Of a DNA stretch of 64,000 nt, positions 36,903 to 46,117 are shown in pieces. Source of the DNA: Burkholderia sp. Bp8963 (GTDB taxonomy: Bacteria; Pseudomonadota; Gammaproteobacteria; Burkholderiales; Burkholderiaceae); the NCBI RefSeq assembly GCF_003854275.1, contig NZ_QTQP01000019.1, positions 62,001 to 126,000 on the forward strand, in the 5' to 3' direction. Under the pieces are notes generated by a model, which was given only the letters and a program-made list of their open reading frames with translations, was not told the DNA's origin and searched no databases. Every line of letters starts with the position of its first letter. The stretch's first letter is position 1. The translations under genes were made by a program, and so were the position numbers.

Positions 36903-37973
36903 TCAGGAAATCGAACCGGTCATCCATTCCGGCGCGTTCGCGGCGGATCCATCCTCCGCCAGGGCGTACATGCCGTTGCGCGCGGCCGTGCGGTATTCGG
37001 TCGGCGACATCGACAGGTGCTGGCGGAACAGCTTTGCGAGCCGGTCGCCGCTGCCAAGGCCGGTGCGGCGTGCAACCTTGTCGGCAGGCAGATCCGTCTC
37101 GACGAGCATCGAGCACGCCTTCTCGAGCCGGACCCGCAAAACGAACTCGGTGGGCGTCACACCGATTTCGTTCTTGAAGCGCCGCAGGAAATTCCGCTCG
37201 CTCATCGCGGCGGCCTGGGCGGCGTCCGCGATCGAGATGCGGTTCGCGCTGTTGACGCGCAGATGATGCGCGGCAGCACGAATCAGCTCACTCGCCCGCG
37301 CCTCGCGCGGCCCGAACGCTGCACCCGTCAGCTTTCGGTTCGCGCCCGGCATCATGCTGCCGACGATTTCCTGTGCGATCTCGTAACCCATGTCGTGCGC
37401 GACGATCGACAGCGCTGCCGCGAGCATGCCTTCGTCCTCGTCACCGGACGCGTCGGATCGCTGAGTCGCACCGGGTGCGGCACTCGTCGTGGACGGCATC
37501 AACGGCGCCGTGCCCAGATCCTTCTGATTCAGACGGATTCGCGCCAGGAGCTTTCCGCCGCCACTCGCCCCCTTGACCACACGCGCACGCTGGTGCGCGC
37601 TGTGCAGCCAGGTCACCAACCGGTCGTCGTGTTCGCTCGCGTGATCTTCGCCACCAAGGACGAACATCGCGTGAACCGCACTCGCATCGAGCATGCGCGG
37701 CGCGTCCGTCCAGATCTGCACGCCGGACGACGAGCGAATCGGGCCCCCATGCGCGGAATACAGGCGCAGCTCGTAACGATCCGCGAATGCGGATTTGACG
37801 CGACTCAGCTGATTCGCGTGTTCGAATACCGCAGCCAGCTTGCCCATCTGCATAACGGAAAATCCGTCAAGCAGAAGCACGATTACGCTTTCCCGCTGAC
37901 GGCCGACGCCCATCCCGCGACCACGGCTCACGTTCAACCCCGTTCTCGATATGTTCGACATTGATTGCATCAT
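36903..37973 (-). CDS. AraC-family regulator with DJ-1/PfpI-like domain (copy 2)
   Basis: The 356-residue protein has the same layout as the 33.6-kb gene: a GATase-like sensor (VIVLLLDGFSVMQMGKLAAV, MFVLGGEDHASEHDDRLVTW) and an AraC DNA-binding end (ISIADAAQAAAMSERNFLRR, FKNEIGVTPTEFVLRVRLEK, RRTGLGSGDRLAKLFRQHL). It is convergent with the GDP-mannose hydrolase gene. The ATG pair at 37973/37970 is the start. The ligand is unknown; regulation of the EPS locus is inferred only from proximity. Confidence 0.87.
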   Translation of the reverse strand: MMQSMSNISRTGLNVSRGRGMGVGRQRESVIVLLLDGFSVMQMGKLAAVFEHANQLSRVKSAFADRYELRLYSAHGGPIRSSSGVQIWTDAPRMLDASAVHAMFVLGGEDHASEHDDRLVTWLHSAHQRARVVKGASGGGKLLARIRLNQKDLGTAPLMPSTTSAAPGATQRSDASGDEDEGMLAAALSIVAHDMGYEIAQEIVGSMMPGANRKLTGAAFGPREARASELIRAAAHHLRVNSANRISIADAAQAAAMSERNFLRRFKNEIGVTPTEFVLRVRLEKACSMLVETDLPADKVARRTGLGSGDRLAKLFRQHLSMSPTEYRTAARNGMYALAEDGSAANAPEWMTGSIS

Positions 37974-38872
37974 CTCTGCCTTTTAACGTTTTTTTACATT
38001 TTCTGCAGCGCATCATATTCGTCCAAATAGGTATCTGCCGTGTCGCCGTCTGATTTCGCCTTGCTGTTGACGGAATCAGTCAAGGACGTGACCCGGCACC
38101 AATTTTGTGAATTTCGTTATGAAACCGCACATTCGTCCTAATCGTGCACGCCAATCATTGATCTAGATCATTGATTTTCTTACTTCCAGTGACCCCAGAC
38201 GTCACGCGCTCGCCCCGCACGATGCGACACGCATAATGTGTGCCAAGGTAGATCTGATAAGACGGCGACGGAATTGCCCACCGAATACGGAAGAAGTATG
38301 GAGAAACGCGCGGTAATTGTTCGTAACGTCGTAGGAATGCCCGCGTTAAGCGCTTCCTGAAGAGAGCCAATAGGGTGAATCGGACAGCGGACGCACGCGA
38401 GAGAATCTCATGCAACTGCGTCGCGTAATTTCATCAATGAAATCCTGTTTAGCGTTTGCGCGGATGCAAAAGCAGAGCGCCGCCACACTATTTGATATCG
38501 AGCCTTAAGCGTGAAGCATGTGCATTTGTCTGAGTAATAAATATGTAATATTCTGCTTTGGCAGGCCGTCGCTATAGCGGATAAAGCAGACACATCGCGC
38601 GCCAGCGATTCGATTATTTATCGGCGAATGCTCAGCCAGCGTTGATGCGCGGTGACGAACGCGATGAACTCAGACGGGAGTACGTGTTCTTTCGCCCCCG
38701 TTACTATCTTCACGCCCCGATAATTGGGGCTTTGGCCAGCCAGGCCCGGCATGATTCCCGCCCCCAGTCGCAGTCATGATCCGAATTGGTAAGGACCTCC
38801 CCGATCGCCAGATCGGCACCGTCGGGTGTCATCATGGCTGGCGCTACGCAACCTTCCGCGAAGGGGGATGTC
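37974..38872. other. AT-richer gap left of the IS110 elements
   Basis: The region includes the presumed promoter of AraC copy 2 (AT-rich 37980-38040) and the left flank of the first IS110 element. A small hairpin GCCCC/GGGGC occurs near 38713-38730. The - strand frames 38155-38415 and 38408-38593 lack features of real proteins. Confidence 0.35.
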
Positions 38873-39934
38873 ATGGACAAGATTGCTCGTGTTGGCGTGG
38901 ATCTGGCGAAGAACATCATGCAAATTCATGCGGTCGACAGCGTCGAGCATGTCGTCGTACGGAAAGCGATCACGCGCGAGCGATTCGTCAACTGGTTTGC
39001 GAATCTGGAACCGTGCCTGAACGCCATGGAAGCATGCAGCGGGGCGCACTACTGGGCACGCAAGCTGAGTGCGCTCGGACACGATGTGCGCCTGATTCCA
39101 CCTCAGTTTGTTGCCCCGTACCGCAAAGGCGGCGTTCATGTAAAGAACGATGCACTCGATGCCGAAGCGATCTGCGAAGCGGCAAGCCGTCCCCATATGC
39201 GTTTCGTGCCGGTCAAATCACCTGCCCAGCAAAGCGTGCTGGTGCTGCACCGCATGCGAACCAGCTTCGTGGAGGAGCGCACTGCATTGATCAATCGGAT
39301 GCGCGGATTGCTGGCCGAGTTCGGCGTGTTCCTGCCGCAAGGCACTGACTCGTTGCGCAAGCAGTTCGTCGAGCGCGTCGAGGACGGCAGCAACGAGCTG
39401 GCAGGGCCGGCGCGCCAGGCGTTAATGCATGGCTGGACGCAATGGCAGGCGCTGGACGAGCAAATTGCGTGGCTCGAAAGGCAGATCGCGGAACACGCCG
39501 CTCACGACCCGCAAGCCCAACGTTGCATGGGCGTTTGCGGCGTCGGCCGGCTCACGGCATCGGCAGCAGTAGCAACGGTGGTCGACGCGCGGCAATTCAA
39601 GAACGGCCGGCAGATGGCCGCATGGTTGGGCATCGTGCCCAAGCAGAACAGCAGCGGCGGCAAGTCGCGGCTTGGGCGCATCACAAAACAAGGGGACGCC
39701 TATCTGCGAACCCTGCTGTTTCAGGGCGCACGCTCCGCGGTCCTGACGGCCCACCGACGCAACGATCGGCTCTCGCGCTGGATCGTCCAGTTGCGGGCAC
39801 GCGTGGGCTTTTACAAGACGCTGATCGCGGTAGCCAACAAGCACGCACGAATTCTGTGGGCCGTACTGGCCAAGGGCGAGCAATTCGATCCGTCTTACGC
39901 GCCCGTCCGCACGAGAATGGCGACCGATTCCTGA
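38873..39934 (+). CDS. IS110-family transposase (first element)
   Basis: The 353-residue transposase has the N-terminal DEDD catalytic domain (RVGVDLAKNIMQIHAVDS; DALDAEAICEAASRP) and the C-terminal Transposase_20 part (CMGVCGVGRLTASAAVATVV, then FKNGRQMAAWLGIVPKQNSS and GDAYLRTLLFQGARS). ATG 38873 is preceded by AAGGGGG. The ORF is intact. IS110 elements lack classical terminal inverted repeats, so the ends could not be set. It has only distant similarity to the following transposase, so the two are different elements. Confidence 0.93.
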   Translation: MDKIARVGVDLAKNIMQIHAVDSVEHVVVRKAITRERFVNWFANLEPCLNAMEACSGAHYWARKLSALGHDVRLIPPQFVAPYRKGGVHVKNDALDAEAICEAASRPHMRFVPVKSPAQQSVLVLHRMRTSFVEERTALINRMRGLLAEFGVFLPQGTDSLRKQFVERVEDGSNELAGPARQALMHGWTQWQALDEQIAWLERQIAEHAAHDPQAQRCMGVCGVGRLTASAAVATVVDARQFKNGRQMAAWLGIVPKQNSSGGKSRLGRITKQGDAYLRTLLFQGARSAVLTAHRRNDRLSRWIVQLRARVGFYKTLIAVANKHARILWAVLAKGEQFDPSYAPVRTRMATDS

Positions 39935-40414
39935 AGCCTCCCGCGAAAGCAGAAGGCTTGCAGTTCAGCATGAATTGACTTGGTAGTCGAAGACGCAACA
40001 GGTAAGGATAGCGACAGGTCAGACCGGCAGCAGGCGAACTCGAACACCCCTCAGGCGCTACATCGCATGTATTCGCCGTGATCCGGATGGAGTCCTGCTG
40101 CGCGGTTACTATCCGGGCCCGGGCAAAGGCAATTGCGTGCCCCACGAGGCCGTTTATAGGCGTGCAGTCTGTCCCGTTCGCCGGTCCTGTTGGTCTCCGC
40201 AACAGGCTAAGCAGGGGCTAAACGAATGAACCGCTAAACCACAGCTTGCAACAATGGGGAGGTCCTTATAGGGGGGTGTTGTCACCGGGCCTGGTGGGTG
40301 GCTGGTGATCGCTGATAGGGGTTTGGCCGGGATATCCCGACGCCGTCCGTAACGTGGATGCCGAGACTTGCCACCGTTGTTGCAGGCCAATCCGTTCACT
40401 CTGCTCATACTTCG
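39935..40414. other. Spacer between the two IS110 transposases
   Basis: No gene was recognised. It should hold the right end of the first element and the left end of the second; CTTATAGGGGGGTG near 40265 resembles ACATAGGGGCACCCCCC near 41627 and may mark the second element's edges. Confidence 0.35.
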
Positions 40415-41620
40415 ATGCAAGACACTCAACAACATGGCGCCGTCGATGTCTTCGTCGGCGTCGATGTCGGTAAAGGCCACCATCACGCCGTTGCGCTCGA
40501 TCGGAACGGCAAGCGTCTGTACAACAAGGCGCTACCCAACGACGAGGTCAAGCTGCGATCCCTCATCGCCGAACTCAAGACTCACGGTCGATTGCTGTTC
40601 GTCGTCGATCAACCCTCCACCATCGGGGCGCTTCCTGTAGCCATCGCCCGCGCCGAAGGCGTACTCGTCGCCTATCTGCCCGGACTGGCTATGCGCCGCA
40701 TCGCTGATCTGCACGCCGGCGAAGCCAAGACCGATGCCCGAGACGCCGCGATCATCGCCGAAGCCGCTCGCTCGATGCCGCATACGCTGCGCTCGCTTCG
40801 CCTGGCCGACGAGCAACTCGCGGAGCTCACCATGCTCTGCGGCTTCGATGACGACCTCGCCGCTCAGGTCACGCAAACCAGCAACCGCATTCGCGGCCTG
40901 CTTACTCAGATCCATCCGGCGCTCGAGCGCGTTCTCGGACCGCGCCTTGACCATCCTGCCGTGCTCGATCTACTTGAGCGCTACCCGTCACCCGCCGCGC
41001 TTGCCACCACCAGCGAGAAGACGCTCGCCAACCGCCTGGTCAAGCTCGCACCGCGCATGGGCAAGAGCCTGGCGACTGAGATCGTTCAGGCACTTAGCGA
41101 ACAAGCCGTGATCGTCCCCGGCACGCAGGCCGCCACCATCGTCATGCCTCGCTTGGCCCAGCAGCTCGCTGCTTTGCGTAAGCAACGCGACGAGGTCGCC
41201 GCCGAAGTTGAGCGACTGGTGCTTGCTCACCCTCTTTGGCCGGTCCTGACCAGCATGCCGGGAGTCGGCGTCAGGACCGCCGCCAGACTCCTGACCGAAG
41301 TTGCCCACAAAGCCTTCGCCTCGGCCGCCCATCTGGCAGCCTACGCAGGCCTCGCGCCAGTCACCCGACGCTCAGGCTCGTCGATCCGTGGCGAGCACCC
41401 ATCCAGACGGGGCAACAAGGTGCTCAAGCGCGCCTTGTTCCTATCCGCCTTCGCGGCCTTACGGGACCCAGTCTCACGGGCCTATTACTCGCGCAAGATC
41501 CAGCAAGGCAAGCGTCATAACCAAGCGCTCATCGCACTGGCACGGCGACGCTGCGACGTCCTGTTCGCCATGCTGCGTGACGGCACCATTTACCAACCCA
41601 AGTCAGCCCCTAACGCTTGA
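40415..41620 (+). CDS. IS110-family transposase (second element)
   Basis: The 401-residue protein has a DEDD domain (VDVFVGVDVGKGHHHAVALD; GEAKTDARDAAIIAEAAR) and a Transposase_20 domain (LTSMPGVGVRTAARLLTEVA, AYAGLAPVTRRSGSSIRGEH, NKVLKRALFLSAFAALRDP). ATG 40415 gives the conserved N-terminus. It is intact. Its longer central helical region and different motifs place it in another IS110 subgroup than its neighbour. Confidence 0.93.
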   Translation: MQDTQQHGAVDVFVGVDVGKGHHHAVALDRNGKRLYNKALPNDEVKLRSLIAELKTHGRLLFVVDQPSTIGALPVAIARAEGVLVAYLPGLAMRRIADLHAGEAKTDARDAAIIAEAARSMPHTLRSLRLADEQLAELTMLCGFDDDLAAQVTQTSNRIRGLLTQIHPALERVLGPRLDHPAVLDLLERYPSPAALATTSEKTLANRLVKLAPRMGKSLATEIVQALSEQAVIVPGTQAATIVMPRLAQQLAALRKQRDEVAAEVERLVLAHPLWPVLTSMPGVGVRTAARLLTEVAHKAFASAAHLAAYAGLAPVTRRSGSSIRGEHPSRRGNKVLKRALFLSAFAALRDPVSRAYYSRKIQQGKRHNQALIALARRRCDVLFAMLRDGTIYQPKSAPNA

Positions 41621-41784
41621 CGAAGGACATAGGGGCACCCCCCGCCCATCACCGACCATTGAATTGATCAGGATGACGATGTATTTTCGGATCATTTCGT
41701 CTATGTGCACGGGTAGCCGCAATCGCTGCCTGCGCTGAGCGCGCCGCGATCGGTCAGAGGGGGAAAGACTCGACGAAATCGATT

Positions 41785-42132
41785 TCAAACATTCTTGGTC
41801 GCCTTGACCAGGCACTCGGACAGCTTGTCGAAATGCCGTAACGCGGCCGGCGTGAGTTCGATCTGTTTGCGCCGAGCGTCTTCGGTATCGCTGAGCATGA
41901 TCCACCCCTTTTCGCGCATCGACGTAATGCGCGCGTGAAGCGTGGCGGGCGACCCGAATTCGGCATGCGCGATCATTTCGCGCACGGACAGCCGTTCCTT
42001 GTTCTGCGTTGAGCGGGCGACAAACTCCAGGATGCGCTCCTCCAGCGGATCGAGCGAAGGAAGCGACGGCAGGCCGCGCAATGCTTCGGCGAGTTGCAGG
42101 AATCGAAGGTAGATGTCGGCAGGGCGTGTCAT
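41785..42132 (-). CDS. Small winged-helix (MarR-like) regulator
   Basis: The 115-residue protein has a winged-helix core: LDPLEERILEFVARST, then LSVREMIAHAEFGSPATLHA, a recognition-helix segment RITSMREKGWI and the wing DTEDARRKQIELTPAALRHF. The LTPAAL end of the wing is typical of MarR-type regulators. It is divergent from the MASE1-like gene with a 92-bp spacer, which suggests autoregulation or control of that gene. Confidence 0.8.
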   Translation of the reverse strand: MTRPADIYLRFLQLAEALRGLPSLPSLDPLEERILEFVARSTQNKERLSVREMIAHAEFGSPATLHARITSMREKGWIMLSDTEDARRKQIELTPAALRHFDKLSECLVKATKNV

Positions 42133-42224
42133 GGCGTTCGCTCCATGCTCCGCGATTTTCGCCGAGGTGGACCGCAGGCTATCATGCGAAATAGTGAATT
42201 CAGAACTGTCGCAATCTTACACCG

Positions 42225-42788
42225 ATGCCGAGCTTTCGTTTGCCTTTCATATCGATCGTCGGCACGGCCGCCGCGTTCATCCTGTCGCTGTGGTTCAACG
42301 AAGCGATCTTCACGCACAGCGAATTCGTGCGCGGTGTGAACTGGGTCTACCTGCCGTCCGGCATCCGGCTGCTAAGCACGCTCCTGCTGGGCGGCTATGG
42401 CGCAATCGGCCTGCTGATCGCGAGCTGGCTGGTCGATTTCCTCTACTTCTTTCCGCATGACCCGGTGCGCTCGATTGTGGGCGGTATCCTCGCGACCGTC
42501 GCTCCCTATGCGGTCTATCGACTGGCGCTGGAACACTACGGCCTGCGCGCGTCGCTGACCAATCTCACGCCGAGGCGGTTGCTTCTCCTTGCGGTCGCCT
42601 ACTCGATCGCGAATCCATCGCTTCACTGCATCTGGTTCGCATTGCAGGGCGACACACAGCGCATCGGAGAGCGGTTCTTCGCAATGGTGGTTGGCGATCT
42701 CAGCGGCGCATTGATCGTGCTTTACGCGGTCAAGGGCGTGCTGGCCTTGCTGCCGGCTGGCGCGACGAGCCAGGCGAGACGCGGCTAA
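42225..42788 (+). CDS. MASE1-like integral membrane protein
   Basis: The 187-residue protein has about five transmembrane helices and a pattern close to MASE1 sensor domains: VNWVYLPSGIRLLSTLLLGG, YGAIGLLIASWLV, then a final ERFFAMVVGDLSGALIVLYA. MASE1 usually serves as the input domain of histidine kinases and diguanylate cyclases, but no output domain follows here; the protein ends after an Arg-rich tail. It may be a stand-alone sensor or transport protein. No good ribosome-binding site is visible before ATG 42225. Confidence 0.65.
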   Translation: MPSFRLPFISIVGTAAAFILSLWFNEAIFTHSEFVRGVNWVYLPSGIRLLSTLLLGGYGAIGLLIASWLVDFLYFFPHDPVRSIVGGILATVAPYAVYRLALEHYGLRASLTNLTPRRLLLLAVAYSIANPSLHCIWFALQGDTQRIGERFFAMVVGDLSGALIVLYAVKGVLALLPAGATSQARRG

Positions 42789-42791
42789 CCC

Positions 42792-43853
42792 TCAACTCAA
42801 TCGATTCCGTGGTGCCGCACGTGCTGCACGTGCCGAATCGCGCTGATTCGCGCGGTACTCGGTCGGCGTGGTCGCAAGGTGGGCGCGAAACAACTTGGCC
42901 AGCTTCCCGCCGCCACCAATGCCGCTGCGATAAGCAATCTTGTCGACCGGCAGATCGGTATCGACGAGGAGCCGGCAGCACTTGTCGAGTCGTACGAACG
43001 TCAGGTAATGCGAAGGTGTGACACCCACCTCGCTCTTGAAGCGCCGCAGAAGATTTCGCTCGCTCATCGTCGCAATCCCGGCGGCTTCGTCGATTGCGAT
43101 CGACCGGTGACCGTTCGCCGCGATCCAGCGTGCCGATGCCTGGATCGGTGCGCTTACACCGGCATTCTCGGACAGGCGAACGATCGATGTGAAAGGCGTG
43201 TCGACAGAGGGTGCGACAGCCACCTCGATCTGCTTCGCAATGGCGGCGCCCATATCCCTGTTGATCACATTCAGCGCAGCGTGAAACGGGCTTGCTGTGT
43301 CTGGGTACGGGCTCGCCGCGGAAAAGCCACGGGCGGCGTCAGAGCCGAGCGCCGCACGGATATGGCCACGCCCGGAACAACGAGGTTCGGTGGTCGGCTT
43401 CCGCGCAAGTGCCGTCGTGGTCGGAAATAAGGCAACGCGATGCGGGATCGCGTGATCGAGCCACTCAATGACGCGATCGTCGTGCAACCCGCCGCGCGCG
43501 CCTGCTCCGCCTAGAAGAAACAGTGCATGGAAGTCGTCCGGCTCGCGATGCGCATCGATTCCGTTGGTCCAGACGCACGCCGACGCGGTACTCGCGATCA
43601 TGCCGCCGGACGCTGACAACAGGCAGACGTCGTAATGGATGGCCGTGCGCGCGCACGGGTCCGACAACGCATTCGCCGAGTTGAACACCTGCGCGACGGA
43701 AACCAGTTCGTCGAGTTCGAAGTGTGCGGAAAGCACGATGCCAATCGATTTCGATGCCCGACGACGATTCGCGACGGCGTACGGAACGCGGTCTTCCCGA
43801 TCGATGGGGGATGCGAATCCTGAGCCTGATACTCCCGCGCGTTGCTGCTGCAT
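42792..43853 (-). CDS. AraC-family regulator with DJ-1/PfpI-like domain (copy 3)
   Basis: The 353-residue regulator has the sensor domain KSIGIVLSAHFELDELVSVA and FLLGGAGARGGLHDDRVIEW, and the AraC part ISIDEAAG-type helix (SIAIDEAAGIATMSERNLLR, FKSEVGVTPSHYLTFVRLDK, RSGIGGGGKLAKLFRAHL). ATG 43853 has CCAGGA upstream; the longer frame to 43964 is unlikely. It is the most diverged of the three paralogues. An inverted repeat just upstream is a candidate autoregulatory site. Confidence 0.85.
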   Translation of the reverse strand: MQQQRAGVSGSGFASPIDREDRVPYAVANRRRASKSIGIVLSAHFELDELVSVAQVFNSANALSDPCARTAIHYDVCLLSASGGMIASTASACVWTNGIDAHREPDDFHALFLLGGAGARGGLHDDRVIEWLDHAIPHRVALFPTTTALARKPTTEPRCSGRGHIRAALGSDAARGFSAASPYPDTASPFHAALNVINRDMGAAIAKQIEVAVAPSVDTPFTSIVRLSENAGVSAPIQASARWIAANGHRSIAIDEAAGIATMSERNLLRRFKSEVGVTPSHYLTFVRLDKCCRLLVDTDLPVDKIAYRSGIGGGGKLAKLFRAHLATTPTEYRANQRDSARAARAAPRNRLS

Positions 43854-43857
43854 CTGT

Positions 43858-44049
43858 TCATCCTGGTGAATCGTTATAAAAATAATAACGATAAGTGCGC
43901 TGGCTTGCAAGGCCAGCACGCGATCGGTGCTGCGCGAGCCAGGCCCGCAACGCCGCCCGGCCAATGCGCCCCGTCAGCGGATCGACATGAAGCGCGAACG
44001 CAAACAGCGCAACGCACCCACAGACCAGACCAATCAACAGAATCACCAT
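43858..44049 (-). CDS. Small membrane ORF upstream of AraC copy 3
   Basis: The 63-residue frame (MVILLIGLVCGCVALFAFAL followed by a basic stretch with RAALRAWLAQHR) has one hydrophobic helix. It ends 4 bp before the regulator start and covers its presumed promoter, so it could be a leader peptide or simply chance. No family is recognised. Confidence 0.3.
   Translation of the reverse strand: MVILLIGLVCGCVALFAFALHVDPLTGRIGRAALRAWLAQHRSRAGLASQRTYRYYFYNDSPG
43871..43891. promoter_or_regulatory. Inverted repeat upstream of AraC copy 3
   Basis: TCGTTAT (43871-43877) and ATAACGA (43885-43891) flank AAAAATA. It lies about 18 bp before the ATG on the - strand, in a locally AT-rich patch that also suits a -10 element. 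It is a candidate operator; there is no direct evidence of binding. Confidence 0.4.
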
Positions 44050-44083
44050 GACCGAACTCCGTGCGTCGCGGCGTGCCCCGACG

Positions 44084-44560
44084 TCAGGAACCGGGCTTCG
44101 CCGCCCCTTCAGCATCCGGATTCGGCGTCAGGCGCAATCGCACGCGCAGCGGCTGGCGCATATCGGGCGGCGGCGGCTCCGTCAGCGGGCCGGCAGCAGT
44201 CAGCAGTTGCCGCAACGCGGCATCCGCGCTCGCGTTGCCGAGCGTCTCGAACTCAACGCGCGTGACCGTGCCGTCCGCGCCGATCCATGCGCGCACGACA
44301 ATCGCCGGCGGCGGCGCGTCGGCCGTCGCGTGCACCACGCGATCCTCGAGATACGCGTGCAGCGAGTCGGCCGCGTCCCCGTCGGTCTCGAGCCACCCCT
44401 GGAACTGGCGCCCGACCAGTTGCGCGTAGCTGATCCACGCTTGCGGCACGTCGGCCGTTTGCGCGCTCGCCGGCGCGCCCGTGACAAGCGCCCACGCGAC
44501 GACGAACGCCGCCGCCGCGCCACCTGCGCGATTCCTCTGGTTTCGCTGCTTCCGCTGCAT
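44084..44560 (-). CDS. Secreted TonB-C-like protein
   Basis: The 158-residue protein has a signal peptide (AFVVAWALVTGAPASAQ). Its single domain resembles the C-terminal part of TonB: AWISYAQLVGRQFQGWLE, then VVRAWIGADGTVTRVEFETL and a closing PPPPDMRQPLRVRLRLTP. The same pattern occurs in the TonB at 52.2 kb and in the protein at 48.5 kb. It lacks the N-terminal membrane anchor and proline-rich rod of true TonB, so it would be a free periplasmic form. It is the last gene of the large - strand train. Confidence 0.7.
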   Translation of the reverse strand: MQRKQRNQRNRAGGAAAAFVVAWALVTGAPASAQTADVPQAWISYAQLVGRQFQGWLETDGDAADSLHAYLEDRVVHATADAPPPAIVVRAWIGADGTVTRVEFETLGNASADAALRQLLTAAGPLTEPPPPDMRQPLRVRLRLTPNPDAEGAAKPGS

Positions 44561-44650
44561 GACGACCCTCGATTGCCTCACAGTCCGCGCGTCGCGCAAT
44601 CCGTCGCCGCGCACGTAACCCTACATTGCCGCACTATTGCGCGCACTGTC

Positions 44651-44692
44651 CGCCATCTGCCATCTGCCATCCGCCATCCGCCGTCCCGCGTC
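44651..44692. repeat. 7-bp tandem repeat, 6 units
   Basis: Units CGCCATC, TGCCATC, TGCCATC, CGCCATC, CGCCGTC and CCGCGTC follow each other without gaps. The array sits just downstream of the protease gene stop (44699), before the TonB-C-like gene. Confidence 0.85.
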
Positions 44693-44698
44693 CGACGA

Positions 44699-46117
44699 TC
44701 ACCCCAGTTCGACCGGCACGTACAGCCGCGCGCCGCCGCGCTGCACGAGCAGCGCGACCGTGCCATGCGCGCGGTCGATCTCGCCGGCCAGCGCACCGGC
44801 GGTCGCGACCGGCGCGCCGTTGACGGACAGCACCACGTCGCCGGCCATCAGCCCCGCGCGCGCGGCCTCGCCGCTCGCCTGCTCGATCACGAGGGCCTGG
44901 TTCACGCCGAGCTGCCGACGCTCCTGCTCGTTCGCCGGACGCAGCGCGAGCCCGATCCGCGCCAGCCCCTGCAGGTTGCCGTTCAACGCGGTGCCGCTGT
45001 CGAACGCGCCCACCGTTGCCTGCACATGCATCGCACGTCCCCCGCGCCACACGAGCAGCTCCACCGAGCGCCCGGGCCGCATGCCCGCGACACTGCCGAG
45101 CAGGTCCGCCGAATCCGCGACTGCGTTGCCGTCGATCGCACGCACGACGTCGCCGGCCTGCAGGCCGGCCTGCGCGCCGGGCCCGCCCGGTTCGACCATC
45201 GTGATCAGCGCGCCGTCCGGATTTGGCAGGCCGAACGAGCGCGCGAGCGCCTGGCTGACTTCCTGCACGGCGACGCCGAGCCGCCCGCGCGTGACCTTGC
45301 CGGTTCGCAGCAACTGGTCCTTCACGTCGAGCGCGAGATCGATCGGAATCGCGAACGCGAGCCCCTGATAGCCGCCGGTCTTCGTGTAGATCATCGAATT
45401 GATCGCGATCACGCGGCCGCTCAGGTCGAACAGCGGCCCACCCGAATTGCCGGGATTGATCGGCACGTCGGTCTGGATGAACGGGATGTAGCTCTCGCCC
45501 GGCAGTGAACGGGATTTCGCGCTGACGATGCCCTGCGTGACCGTGTTCGCGAACCCGTATGGCGAACCGATCGCCATCACCCAATCCCCGACCTCGGTGC
45601 GCGCGGGGTCGCCGGTCACGACAGTCGGCAGGTTGCGCGCGTCGATCCGGATCACCGCGACATCGGATACGGGATCGCTGCCGATCACCTGGCCCTTGAA
45701 CTGCCGCTTGTCGGTGAGCTTCACGTCGACCGTGGCCGCGTCGCCTACCACATGCCGGTTCGTCAGGATGATGCCGTCCGCGCTGACGATGAACCCAGAG
45801 CCGAGGCTCACCTCCTCGCGGTTGCCGATCACGCGGCGCGCGAAGAATGGCGCGAGCGGATTGTCCGGCGAGATGCCCGGCGGAAGCTGAATGCCCATCT
45901 GCGTCACCTCGCGCGTGACGCTGATGTTGACGACCGCCGCGCCATACCGCTTCACGAGTGCCGCAAAGTTCGGCAGCGTCACCGACGCCCCCGCGCTCGC
46001 GGCCCCGCCTTGCGCCGGCTTGTCGGCTGCAGTGGCCGCTCCGCCCGCCGTGGCCATTGCAATTGCCGCGAGCATCGCGAGCGTCGCGGCCCCCCGCTTT
46101 CCGCCGCGCGCGCTCAT
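44699..46117 (-). CDS. DegP/DegQ-type periplasmic serine protease
   Basis: This 472-residue HtrA-family protease has an N-terminal signal peptide. The protease domain has the triad His122 (ILTNRHVVG), Asp152 (DPVSDVAVIRID) and Ser225 (INPGNSGGPLFD). Two PDZ domains follow (about 270-360 and 385-470). It should degrade or remodel misfolded envelope proteins, a natural quality-control partner for an outer-membrane assembly system. ATG 46117 overlaps the preceding stop (ATGA). The linker before the protease domain lacks the long Q-linker of DegP, so it is closer to DegQ/MucD. Confidence 0.93.
   Translation of the reverse strand: MSARGGKRGAATLAMLAAIAMATAGGAATAADKPAQGGAASAGASVTLPNFAALVKRYGAAVVNISVTREVTQMGIQLPPGISPDNPLAPFFARRVIGNREEVSLGSGFIVSADGIILTNRHVVGDAATVDVKLTDKRQFKGQVIGSDPVSDVAVIRIDARNLPTVVTGDPARTEVGDWVMAIGSPYGFANTVTQGIVSAKSRSLPGESYIPFIQTDVPINPGNSGGPLFDLSGRVIAINSMIYTKTGGYQGLAFAIPIDLALDVKDQLLRTGKVTRGRLGVAVQEVSQALARSFGLPNPDGALITMVEPGGPGAQAGLQAGDVVRAIDGNAVADSADLLGSVAGMRPGRSVELLVWRGGRAMHVQATVGAFDSGTALNGNLQGLARIGLALRPANEQERRQLGVNQALVIEQASGEAARAGLMAGDVVLSVNGAPVATAGALAGEIDRAHGTVALLVQRGGARLYVPVELG

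Noticed and set aside
38155-38415. - strand 86-codon ORF in the gap before the first IS110
   Set aside because: It has no ribosome-binding site, no motif and doubtful composition, so it was not called as a gene.
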